Shown: in pieces, positions 43,080 through 50,560 of the stretch
Numbering within the stretch: position 1 is the first letter of the stretch
How the letters are laid out: each line of letters starts with the position of its first letter
Made by a program: the position numbers and the translations under genes
Source of the DNA: Paraburkholderia heleia NBRC 101817
Lineage (GTDB): Bacteria; Pseudomonadota; Gammaproteobacteria; Burkholderiales; Burkholderiaceae
Length of the DNA: 64,000 nucleotides
Assembly (NCBI RefSeq): GCF_000739775.1
Contig: NZ_BBJH01000003.1
Location: 1-64,000, forward strand
Reading direction: 5' to 3'
Notes under the pieces: model-generated
What the model saw: only the letters and a program-made list of their open reading frames with translations
Told to the model about the DNA's origin: nothing
Databases searched by the model: none

Positions 43080-44084
43080 TCAGCTCATTGGCACAGGCGC
43101 GGCGCCTTCCGCAACTGCGGCGATACAGCCCACCAGGCCGGCGCGCAACGCCTGCACATCAAGGCCGCGGCCAATGACGACGAAACGGCTTTCGCGCAAC
43201 GCGTCGCGCGCCCAGGCTTTGCCAAAGTGCGTATCCATCAGCATGTGGACACTGTGGAAATGCAGACGGCGCGTTTCGCCGTCGATGTTCAATACGCCCT
43301 TCATGCGCAGCAAGGACAAGCCTTGCGACTGCACAAGCTGGTTCGTCCAACGGTTGAAACGCAGCGGGTCGAGTGCGCCGGGAATCACGAAGCCAAAAGA
43401 TTCGATACTCGTGTCGTGCTCGTGTTTATGCTCGCCGTCGTCGAGAATGTCCGGCTCGATAGTGAGCAGATGGTCGACTGAGAACGTCTTCGCGGAGAGG
43501 AGCACGGGAACGTCAATACGGGCATGCGTCGTCAACTCGTGCGTCGCGGCCGGATTGAGCTGACGCAGCGTTGCTTGCAGCGACTCAATCTGTGCAGGCG
43601 TGGCCGTATCGGCCTTGTTCACAACAATACGATCGGCAAAGACGATCTGCTCGCGCGCGATGTCATCGCGAAGCTGTGCTTGCGCATGACACGCGTCGAC
43701 GACGACGACCACGGATTCCAGTTCGACACGTTCGCGCACGTCTGGGGCGGCGAGAAACGTCTGCAGGACGGGCGCCGGATCTGCGAGGCCCGAGGTTTCA
43801 ACGATCAGCCGTTCCAGCCCGTCGCCGAAGCGGTCGAGGAGCGCGAGCACACTCGTCACGAGGTCAGCGCGCACGGTGCAGCACACGCAGCCGTTGCTGA
43901 TCTCCACAATGGCTTCTTTCTCGGCGACGATCATCTCCCCGTCGATACCCACTTCGCCAAATTCGTTCACAACGATGCCGATTGGCATTGGCTGCGTGGC
44001 GTCGAGCACATGATTGACAAGAGTAGTCTTGCCGGCGCCGAGAAAGCCGGTGATCAAAGTCGTTGGGACCTTCTTGATCCGCAT
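43080..44084 (-). CDS. COG0523 (CobW/G3E) metallochaperone GTPase
   Basis: A 334-residue G3E GTPase. The Walker A motif is GFLGAGKT at residues 13-20; the metal-binding CxCC motif is at Cys66, Cys68 and Cys69. The guanine-specificity segment NKAD is present, and there is a His-rich stretch (DDGEHKHEHD) before the CobW C-terminal domain. The ATG at 44084 replaces a longer open frame without homology. COG0523 proteins deliver metals; here the place just before nthBA points to cobalt handling for nitrile hydratase. Zinc or a general role remains possible. Confidence 0.88.
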   Translation of the reverse strand: MRIKKVPTTLITGFLGAGKTTLVNHVLDATQPMPIGIVVNEFGEVGIDGEMIVAEKEAIVEISNGCVCCTVRADLVTSVLALLDRFGDGLERLIVETSGLADPAPVLQTFLAAPDVRERVELESVVVVVDACHAQAQLRDDIAREQIVFADRIVVNKADTATPAQIESLQATLRQLNPAATHELTTHARIDVPVLLSAKTFSVDHLLTIEPDILDDGEHKHEHDTSIESFGFVIPGALDPLRFNRWTNQLVQSQGLSLLRMKGVLNIDGETRRLHFHSVHMLMDTHFGKAWARDALRESRFVVIGRGLDVQALRAGLVGCIAAVAEGAAPVPMS

Positions 44085-44105
44085 GGAAATCTCCGTGTCG
44101 GGTTG

Positions 44106-44117
44106 CTGATATATCAG
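44106..44117. promoter_or_regulatory. 12-bp palindrome upstream of the CobW-like gene
   Basis: CTGATATATCAG is perfectly self-complementary and lies 22 bases before the ATG of the first gene of the nitrile hydratase operon. It sits where a repressor would block transcription start or early elongation. No assigned binder. Confidence 0.4.
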
Positions 44118-44260
44118 GAAAATAGCGAAATTACCGTGGCCTGAGAGGCCCGCGTCCTGTTCGGTCGCGACGATGGCACGCTTCGCAGGTTTGGCTGGCC
44201 GGATCGAGCTGAAAGGTCTGAAACGGCCATGCCTACGTCGTTTCGATCGCAAGCCGCCAT

Positions 44261-44764
44261 TCAGTTCGCACCCATCACCCGCCTCGTGGTGAGCGCGTCC
44301 CCGGCGATTTCCGACACATAGCCGAACACGGCGCCGGTCACGAGTGCGGCGGCCGCGACGAGCCCGGGGTTCGCGAGCCCTGGCGTCGTGATCGGGCGGC
44401 CTGAAGCGACGGTGGTGCCGACGGTCGATGCGAATCCCCAGACGATGGCGGGCAGCACGTCGAGCAACTTGATCTTCGACGCCTGCACCATCGCCGCGCT
44501 GCCAACGCCGACGCACACGGCAATGGCGAGCGCCGTCTGGCTCGTGCCGTTGATGGCGAGCAAGGTGAGGGAACTGATGACGAGGCCGACGAGGTTCGAT
44601 GCGATGCTCTTGATGAAACCCGCCGAACCGCCGCCCAGCACGAAGAACGACGCCCACGCGATGAACGTGACCCAGACCGGCATGGGAAGCAAGGTGCCGG
44701 TCAACCAGGTGTCGACCACGGCGAGGAAGCCGATACTCAATGTGTATGCCTCGGATTGCTTCAT
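44261..44764 (-). CDS. DUF1097 family membrane protein
   Basis: A 167-residue protein with five or six membrane helices (for example FIAWASFFVLGGG, GLVISSLTLLAI, and TPGLANPGLVAAAALVTGAVFGYVSE, shown in part). The layout is that of DUF1097 (YcdZ-like) proteins of unknown function. The ATG at 44764 follows AGGAGAG; the longer open frame upstream is not conserved. It precedes the nitrile hydratase operon by 176 bases on the same strand and could be co-transcribed, but the palindrome in the gap suggests a separate promoter. Confidence 0.78.
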   Translation of the reverse strand: MKQSEAYTLSIGFLAVVDTWLTGTLLPMPVWVTFIAWASFFVLGGGSAGFIKSIASNLVGLVISSLTLLAINGTSQTALAIAVCVGVGSAAMVQASKIKLLDVLPAIVWGFASTVGTTVASGRPITTPGLANPGLVAAAALVTGAVFGYVSEIAGDALTTRRVMGAN

Positions 44765-45080
44765 TGCTCTCTCCTTGAACGAGTTGACGAAGGGCTCTTG
44801 ATCGCTACGCGAACAACCTGTTAGCGATGTTTGGGCCGGCCCGAAGGCTCTGTCCGGATTCATGCCGCAATGGTCCGGTAGCGCCGTGAGGCGTGTCCGT
44901 CTATGTCGAGGTGGACTGCAGCGGACAACCGCCGCCGCATGCCGAAAGTGATCAACCGTCGAGAGATGAGAGCCGGGCCGCGCAGCCTTGGTGCACACGT
45001 TCACTTCTCCGGTGCGAAATGCATTGATATCGGCAGCGGGAGCCAGCGCTCGAAAACTTTGAAGCAGGCATCGAGGTGGC
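44765..45080. other. 316-base intergenic region
   Basis: Between DUF1097 and DUF4148, both leftward. No open frame with homology, no clear hairpin with a T-tract and no repeats were seen. It should hold the DUF1097 promoter and the DUF4148 transcript end. Confidence 0.45.
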
Positions 45081-45434
45081 TTAGCTTCCGAAGAAAATGT
45101 TGCAATAGCTGGACGGGCCCACGCACGACGAGGACGTGCCGTTGTGCGAAGGCATAGGTAAGCCAGAGTCGGACATGCCGTTCATTGACGTGCCTCCCAT
45201 CGCATCGTTTGCCAGAGACTGATGGTCCTGCGCTGCGATTTTGGCCTCGGCCGCCTGAATGTCCGCAGGATAGGTCGCATCATTGCCGATCGAAGGGTTG
45301 TAGCCGGCCGGCTCGACGCGGACGAGATCTGCGCGCACTTCGGCCCTCGTGAGGCCCTGCGCAGAAGCGGCGCAGGCAAACCCCCCAAACATCAGTGCAA
45401 GAACAGGAAGTGAAATTGCAACGCGTAGATTCAT
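45081..45434 (-). CDS. DUF4148 domain secreted protein
   Basis: A 117-residue protein with a Sec signal (LALMFGGFACAASA). The DUF4148 core is TRAEVRADLVRVEPAGYNP, then YPADIQAAEAKI. The tail is Ser/Gly/Met-rich with two Cys (SSCVGPSSYCN) that could form a disulfide or bind metal. Function unknown. It is divergent from the TetR gene; the inverted repeat at 45599-45612 lies in the shared gap, so it may be part of that regulon. Unlike the copy at 23802 it lacks the CusR-like box. Confidence 0.84.
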   Translation of the reverse strand: MNLRVAISLPVLALMFGGFACAASAQGLTRAEVRADLVRVEPAGYNPSIGNDATYPADIQAAEAKIAAQDHQSLANDAMGGTSMNGMSDSGLPMPSHNGTSSSCVGPSSYCNIFFGS

Positions 45435-45598
45435 TTCGAATTCCTAAATCAAAAAATTACATTTTCTGGAAAGCGAAAGAGCGGGTTCCTCCATGCTTCT
45501 CATGCGAGCAAACAGTCGAGGGGAGCAATATTCCAGCACGAATTGATTTTGGTCTGGGGCGTTAGCGGATAGCCCGACAAAATTCCCGCCGCGACCGA

Positions 45599-45612
45599 TC
45601 GTCAAGTGACGA
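45599..45612. promoter_or_regulatory. Operator copy 1: TCGTCA-N2-TGACGA
   Basis: TCGTCA-ag-TGACGA, a perfect 6-bp inverted repeat with a 2-base spacer, 40 bases before the TetR ATG and in the gap shared with the divergent DUF4148 gene. The same repeat occurs at 46610-46623 and 46720-46733. It is the likely autoregulatory site of the TetR protein. Confidence 0.65.
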
Positions 45613-45652
45613 CTTTCGTTGGATAATAGTAAGAAAAACCAGCGAGAGAAGC

Positions 45653-46441
45653 ATGAAAGGGAACATGAAAAGCACTGTGAAAGCCCAGCCGGCGGCCGAG
45701 TCGCGCCGCCGCGTTGCGCGAGGCAAAAGTGCTTCCGTAGAGGGGATGCCGGACAAGGAAGATGTGCAGGCGGAACGCGCACCCTCGGGCGATATTCACG
45801 CGAAGCACCCGAAGCAAAAGATCGTACGGCGGCTGCCGCGCACCGAGCGCCGGGCGCTCGTTCTTGCCAAGGCCGCCGACTACTTCGCCGAGCACGGGCT
45901 GGAGGCACAGACACGCGCTATCGCGGAGGTATGTGGCATCTCCCAGCGGTTGCTTTACAGCTTGTTTCCGAGCAAGGCGGCGCTGATCGAGGAAGTTTAC
46001 AACCATGAAATTGCCGGCATATTCAAGGCAATCTGGTTCGTCAATCTCAAGGATCGAGACGTGCCTGTCGAGGCGCGATTGATTGCTTTCTACCGCGAAT
46101 ATTATGAGACGCTGCTCACGCGCCGATGGTTGCGGCTGTTCCTCTTCTCGTCGCTGGCGGGCCTGAGCATGGCGCCGACATACTCGAACGCAGTCATTTC
46201 CCACGCGCTCGAGATTGTCGTGACAGAGGCTGCTCATGAAGCAGGACGATCACTTCCGCCAACTTCCGACGGGCTCAAGGAGGTCGGCTGGATCCTGCAC
46301 GGCGCCATTTCGCACCTTGCGATCCGTCGCCGCATCTATGGTCACGACGACGCAATGCCGGTGGAAGACGTTATTGCAATGACGGTGCGCGCATTTCTGG
46401 CGAGCGTTCCGGCACTTCTTCCGCCGCTTTCGCCTGCCTGA
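45653..46441 (+). CDS. TetR/AcrR family transcriptional regulator
   Basis: A 262-residue regulator with an unusual basic N-terminal tail of about 60 residues. The TetR DNA-binding domain follows (RTERRALVLAKAADYFAEHG, then the helix-turn-helix TRAIAEVCGISQRLLYSLFPSKAALIEEV, given in part). The C-terminal helical ligand domain includes RRWLRLFLFSSLAGLSMAP. Start at 45653 follows GAGAG; a second ATG at 45665 is possible. Three matching inverted repeats, one before this gene and two before the aldehyde reductase at 47165, suggest that it represses both. Confidence 0.87.
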   Translation: MKGNMKSTVKAQPAAESRRRVARGKSASVEGMPDKEDVQAERAPSGDIHAKHPKQKIVRRLPRTERRALVLAKAADYFAEHGLEAQTRAIAEVCGISQRLLYSLFPSKAALIEEVYNHEIAGIFKAIWFVNLKDRDVPVEARLIAFYREYYETLLTRRWLRLFLFSSLAGLSMAPTYSNAVISHALEIVVTEAAHEAGRSLPPTSDGLKEVGWILHGAISHLAIRRRIYGHDDAMPVEDVIAMTVRAFLASVPALLPPLSPA

Positions 46442-46606
46442 CGCCTGAAACAAGAACGGCGCCGGTGATTCAGTGTCGTTCTTCCGCACGACCGGCTGCG
46501 GCACTAAACAAACTACCCGTCTCCTTCAGGGCGTGCGAGCGCGCGCCCTTTCGCGCTCAGGTCGCGGTCTTTGCGATCCTGACACGCGCGCAGTTGCGTG
46601 CCTCTT

Positions 46607-46626
46607 AAGTCGTCAGTTGACGACTT
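46607..46626. promoter_or_regulatory. Operator copy 2: TCGTCA-N2-TGACGA with extended arms
   Basis: AAGTCGTCA-gt-TGACGACTT, a perfect 9-bp inverted repeat with a 2-base spacer. It is the longest and best match of the three copies and lies about 540 bases before the aldehyde reductase start, 110 bases upstream of copy 3. Confidence 0.65.
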
Positions 46627-46718
46627 GGTGAATTCGGAATATTGTTCATTCGAAGCATCGATAAGGATTTATGCGGCAAATCCGCCTTCGTAACTGCATG
46701 AAAGGCTATAGGAAAGTT

Positions 46719-46734
46719 ATCGTCACATGACGAT
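46719..46734. promoter_or_regulatory. Operator copy 3: TCGTCA-N2-TGACGA
   Basis: ATCGTCA-ca-TGACGAT, a perfect 7-bp inverted repeat with a 2-base spacer, directly before the decayed coxM-like fragment and about 430 bases before the aldehyde reductase ATG. The original target may have been the molybdo-enzyme gene, now broken. Confidence 0.65.
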
Positions 46735-46751
46735 TTGCTTTTCGAAAGGCG

Positions 46752-47111
46752 TATGTCGGTTCCGGCTAGTCGCTTGTGCCGATGATGAACATGCGCCTCG
46801 CGCAACCGGCGCACGTTATTGACCTTAACGCGCGTGAGGAACTCACGGGCATCGCGCGCTCCGCTGGCAAGCTGTCGATCGGCGCGCCGACTCGCCATCA
46901 CGAACTGGCGACGAGCCTGCTAGTGCGAGACGGCTGTCCACTTCCTGCGCGAGCCGCGGGCACGATCGGTCACTTCGCGATCCGCCAGAGGGGCACGCTC
47001 GGCGGGAGCATGGCGAATGCGGATCCGGCGGCCCAGCTGCCGTTGATCGCACGTACCTTGTGGGTCAACGTCGTCAAGGGGTTTGCCGACGGGTTTGCCG
47101 ACGCGGCATGA
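46752..47111 (+). pseudogene. Fragment of a CoxM-like FAD subunit (xanthine dehydrogenase family)
   Basis: The frame reads VPMMNMRLAQPAHVIDLN, then IGAPTRHHELA and RQRGTLGGSMANADPAAQLP, the FAD-binding core of CoxM-type subunits. A TAG stop (46767-46769) stands where a Gln codon (CAG) is expected in the conserved GQSLVPMMN. Nothing of the first 50 or so residues is left, and after TLWVNV the C-terminal domain is replaced by unrelated sequence. No partner subunits are adjacent. It is a dead remnant of a second molybdenum hydroxylase locus. Confidence 0.75.
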
Positions 47112-47164
47112 AGCGCTGCGCTGCGTGTAAAAGCAGTCAATTCGATTTAAGGATCAGTGAATCA

Positions 47165-48319
47165 ATGGAACATTTTACTTACCACAACCCGACGAGAATC
47201 ATTTTTGGCGAAGGCCAGATTGCTGCGCTCGACGCGGAAATCGCGCGCGACGCAATCGTGCTGATTACGAGTGGTGGCGGCAGCATCAAACGCAACGGCG
47301 TCCTCGAGGAAGTCGAAGCCGCACTCGGTGAGCGCGAGTACTTCGTATTCGAAGGTATCGAGCCGAACCCCACGTATGAAACGCTCATGAAAGCCGTCGC
47401 GCTCGCCCGCGAAAAGAAGGTCGATTTCCTGCTCGCGGTGGGCGGCGGCTCGGTTATCGACGGCACGAAGTTCATTGCCGCGGCGCTCAAGTTCGACGGC
47501 GAACCTTGGGACATCCTTACGAAGCAGGTACAGGTACGCGATGCGGTGCCGTTCGGCACTGTCTTGACGCTGCCGGCCACAGGCTCCGAAATGAACAACG
47601 GAGGCGTGATCAGCCATCGCGCGAAAGGGGACAAGCTGCCGTTTCGCAGCGAGGCGACCTATCCGCGCTTTTCGGTACTCGACCCGACGACGACCTTTTC
47701 GCTGCCGCCCAGGCAGATTGCGAACGGCGTGGTGGATGCGTTCGTCCACGTCGTCGAGCAATACCTTACCTATCCGGCTCATGCGAAGGTGCAGGATCGC
47801 TTTGCCGAAGGGCTGCTGCTCACGCTGACGGAGGTCGGCCCCGGGGCGATGGCGAATCCTCACGACTACGACGTGCGCGCCAATGTCATGTGGGCAGCCA
47901 CGCTGGCACTGAACGGTCTGATCGGAGCCGGCGTACCGCAGGACTGGGCTACGCACATGCTGGGTCACGAAATCACGGCGCTGCACGGGCTCGACCACGC
48001 GCAAACGCTGGCGATCGTGCTGCCGGCCATGCTCGAGGTGCGCAGGGAGGAGAAACGGTACAAGCTGCTCCAGTACGCGGAGCGTGTCTGGAACATCAGG
48101 GACGGGAGTGAGGACGACCGCATCACCGCGGCGATTGACGCGACACGGGAGTTCTTTGAACGCATGACCGTCAAGACGCACTTGAGCGATTACCAGATTG
48201 ACAGCAGTTCGGTCGAACCCCTGCTCGCCAAGCTGATGGAGCATGGCATGACGGCGCTGGGCGAGCACGGAGATATCACACCGGACGTAAGTCGACGGGT
48301 CTACCAGCTCGCAGTGTAA
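47165..48319 (+). CDS. Iron-type alcohol dehydrogenase, YqhD-like aldehyde reductase
   Basis: A 384-residue group III alcohol dehydrogenase, near the 387 of E. coli YqhD. It has FGEGQIAAL near the N-terminus, the nucleotide loop VGGGSVIDGTK near residue 96, SEMNNGGVIS, and metal ligands in VVDAFVHVVEQY and HEITALHGLDHAQT. YqhD reduces many short aldehydes with NADPH and protects against reactive carbonyls. The ATG at 47165 fits the family start. Two TetR-type operators lie 430-540 bases upstream; the next gene, a beta-hydroxyacid dehydrogenase, is 38 bases away. An aldehyde-stress operon is likely. Confidence 0.87.
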   Translation: MEHFTYHNPTRIIFGEGQIAALDAEIARDAIVLITSGGGSIKRNGVLEEVEAALGEREYFVFEGIEPNPTYETLMKAVALAREKKVDFLLAVGGGSVIDGTKFIAAALKFDGEPWDILTKQVQVRDAVPFGTVLTLPATGSEMNNGGVISHRAKGDKLPFRSEATYPRFSVLDPTTTFSLPPRQIANGVVDAFVHVVEQYLTYPAHAKVQDRFAEGLLLTLTEVGPGAMANPHDYDVRANVMWAATLALNGLIGAGVPQDWATHMLGHEITALHGLDHAQTLAIVLPAMLEVRREEKRYKLLQYAERVWNIRDGSEDDRITAAIDATREFFERMTVKTHLSDYQIDSSSVEPLLAKLMEHGMTALGEHGDITPDVSRRVYQLAV

Positions 48320-48357
48320 AGGTTCCACTCATTGTTTAACCGATTACTGGACTTGTC

Positions 48358-49245
48358 ATGAGAATTGGATTTATTGGCCTTGGATTGATGGGTTCCGCGC
48401 TTGCGAAGAACCTCCTCGAATCCGGGCATGACGTGCGCGTATATAACAGGAGTCCCGAACGCGCCGAGCCATTGCGTCAAGCCGGCGCCATCCTCGCGGC
48501 CTCGCCTGCGCAAGCAGCTGACTCGGCGGATGTCGTGTTTTCCATGGTGGCCGACGATGCGGCGCTCACCGCCGTCACTCGCGGCGAGACAGGCATTGTC
48601 TCGGGAATGCCGGCTGGTGCCGTGCATGTCTCGATGAGCACGATCAGCGTGGCAGCAGCGCGCGAGCTTGCCGATTTTCATCGCGAGGCAGGTTTCGGGT
48701 TCGTCTCGGCTCCTGTTTTCGGCCGGCCAGATGCGGCTGCGGCGCGAATGCTTTTCATCATGGCGGCGGGCGCCGACGAGCATCTGAAGGTCGTGGTGCC
48801 ATTGCTCGATCAGCTCGGCCAGTCGGTGGGGATTGTCGGCACCGACCCGTCTCACGCGAATCTGGTGAAGCTGATCGGCAACTTCATGCTGTCAGGCGTC
48901 ATCGAAATGCTTGGGGAGGCGTGTGCGGTTGCGGGCAAGGCCGGCATCGAACCGTCGCACCTCGTTGGGTTGCTGACCACGACGATCTTCAATTCGCCAG
49001 CGTTCAGGATTTACGGGTCGTTGATCGCGAAACGGCAATTTCAGCCACCGGCTTTCGCGCTGCCACTTGGTCAGAAAGACAATCGTCTGATCATGGCTGC
49101 CGCGGAGGCACTCGGTGTCCCGATGCCCCTTGCCAACCTCGTTCACGATCGCTTCATCACCTTGCGCGCGCGGGGCTATGGAGCGGAGCATGACTGGGCT
49201 ACGGTTGGACTCTGCGCGCAGCTCGATGCGGGGCTCGGCCGTTGA
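48358..49245 (+). CDS. Beta-hydroxyacid dehydrogenase family oxidoreductase
   Basis: A 295-residue member of the 3-hydroxyisobutyrate/tartronate semialdehyde/glyoxylate reductase family. The Rossmann loop is IGFIGLGLMGSALAKNL. An Arg after the second strand (YNRSP) suggests NADP(H). The substrate motif is degenerate (SAPVFGRPDAA rather than DAPVSGG), and the catalytic Lys lies in NLVKLIGNFM. The altered motif means the substrate may differ from the classic ones; imine-reductase-like members show similar change. Co-transcribed with the YqhD-like gene 38 bases upstream. Confidence 0.82.
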   Translation: MRIGFIGLGLMGSALAKNLLESGHDVRVYNRSPERAEPLRQAGAILAASPAQAADSADVVFSMVADDAALTAVTRGETGIVSGMPAGAVHVSMSTISVAAARELADFHREAGFGFVSAPVFGRPDAAAARMLFIMAAGADEHLKVVVPLLDQLGQSVGIVGTDPSHANLVKLIGNFMLSGVIEMLGEACAVAGKAGIEPSHLVGLLTTTIFNSPAFRIYGSLIAKRQFQPPAFALPLGQKDNRLIMAAAEALGVPMPLANLVHDRFITLRARGYGAEHDWATVGLCAQLDAGLGR

Positions 49246-49351
49246 CCCAGGACGGTTGACCGTACGAAGGCCGTTGGCGCCGAAAGAGTAGCGGCGGCGC
49301 TTGCTCAGCGTTCCGAGACGAACGGCTGCGAATTTTCAGAGGAAATTTTAA

Positions 49352-49746
49352 GTGATTGACCTGCGTAGTGATATCGTCACTCGTCCCAGCCCGGCCATGC
49401 TGGCTGCCATGAGTGCTGCCGATACCGGCGACGACGTGTGGGGCGACGACCCGACTGTCCTGCGCCTGCAAGCCGCCGTCGCCGAACGCGCCGGCAAGGA
49501 AAGCGGCCCTGTTCTTTCCGGGCGGTACGCAGGCCAATCTCGCCGCGTTGATGGCGCATTGCGAGCGAGCGCGGCGATGAGTACATCGTCGGCCAACTTG
49601 CCCATACATACAAGTACGAAGGCGGCGGTGCGGCAGTGTTGGGCAGCATTCAGCCGCTGCCGATCGAGAATGCCGCGGACGGCACGCTGCCCATCGAGAA
49701 GATGATCGCCGCGATCAAACCGATCGACAATCATTTCGCGCGCTGA
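49352..49746 (+). pseudogene. ltaE: Broken low-specificity L-threonine aldolase
   Basis: It begins like a true LtaE (MIDLRSDIVTRPSPAML, then DDVWGDDPTVLRLQ). An extra A near 49500 shifts the frame. The second frame continues ALFFPGGTQANLAALMAH until a 4-base duplication (AGCG) near 49563-49571 shifts again. The third frame reads DEYIVGQLAHTYKYEGGG and ends at a stop after DNHFAR. The rest, including the PLP-binding Lys, is missing. At about a third of the normal 340 residues with two frameshifts it is non-functional. Confidence 0.8.
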
Positions 49747-49831
49747 AGACCTCGCGTGCTGCCGGCGGCACAGTCCGGCAAGCACGCGTGTGTTTGCATG
49801 TTCAGGCCCGTTGCGTTAAGTGAAACCACGC

Positions 49832-50485
49832 TTAAGGCTGCTTGTACAGCGTGGCGTCAACAACGCGCTGCGCCCCGGCCTTTTCGAGCGCTGCGATGGT
49901 CGACGCATTACCTTCTTGGACTGCGACCTGCAGCGCAGTTCTCCCGAGCGCGTCGACATGCTCGGGATTCGCTCCTCGGGCAATGAGTGGCGGCACCAGA
50001 TCGGCCCGTCCGAACAGCGCCACAAATGAAAGCGCCGTTTCGCCGGCATTGTTCGTCTCGTCGATCGGGCAGCGCGTTTTCATCAGGCGTTCAGACAGCG
50101 CAGTATCGCCCTTGAAGATCACGCCCATCAGTGCGGTATTGCCGTGCTGGTCACCGATGCACGGATTCGCTCCGGCGTGCAGCAGATAGTCGAGCGCGGC
50201 ACCTTGATGCCGATAGGCCGCGAGGATGAGCGCCGTATAGCCTTCGCGGGTCGTGGCGTCGATCGGATAGCCCGCCGCGACGAGCCCCTGCAGAATGTCG
50301 ACGCGGCCTACGCGTGCCGCGTCGAACCAGTCATCGTCATAACGGCGCAGATCCTGCTGCGCCCCCGCATTGACGGCCAAAGTTGCAGGCAGCACGCTCG
50401 ACGCACAACCAGCTGCCGCAGCCGCCACGCCAGCCAGTGCAGTTACGCAAAGTGCGCGCCAGAGGACGGGGCGCAATCGTTTCAT
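49832..50485 (-). CDS. ankB: Ankyrin-repeat lipoprotein (AnkB-like) paired with catalase
   Basis: A 217-residue protein. A signal peptide ends in a lipobox (AAAAGC), then four or five ankyrin repeats (for example GYTALILAAYRHQGAALDYLL, in part; GNTALMGVIFKGD; GETALSFVALFGRADLV; GRTALQVAVQEGN). In Pseudomonas aeruginosa an ankyrin protein encoded beside periplasmic KatB is needed for full catalase activity; the same order and spacing (75 bases after katB) suggests that role here. The ATG at 50485 gives a proper signal; an upstream start adds 11 residues. Confidence 0.82.
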   Translation of the reverse strand: MKRLRPVLWRALCVTALAGVAAAAAGCASSVLPATLAVNAGAQQDLRRYDDDWFDAARVGRVDILQGLVAAGYPIDATTREGYTALILAAYRHQGAALDYLLHAGANPCIGDQHGNTALMGVIFKGDTALSERLMKTRCPIDETNNAGETALSFVALFGRADLVPPLIARGANPEHVDALGRTALQVAVQEGNASTIAALEKAGAQRVVDATLYKQP

Positions 50486-50560
50486 CGTCTCGCTCCTGCG
50501 CAAGAGTTTGGAGAACACGGCAAGCCGCCCGGCGGCCAGATGGCCGCCAACGCCTGCTTA

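Noticed and set aside
46452..46483. Weak hairpin AAGAACG...CGTTCTT after the TetR stop
   Set aside because: 7-bp stem with an 18-base loop and no T-tract; not convincing as a terminator.
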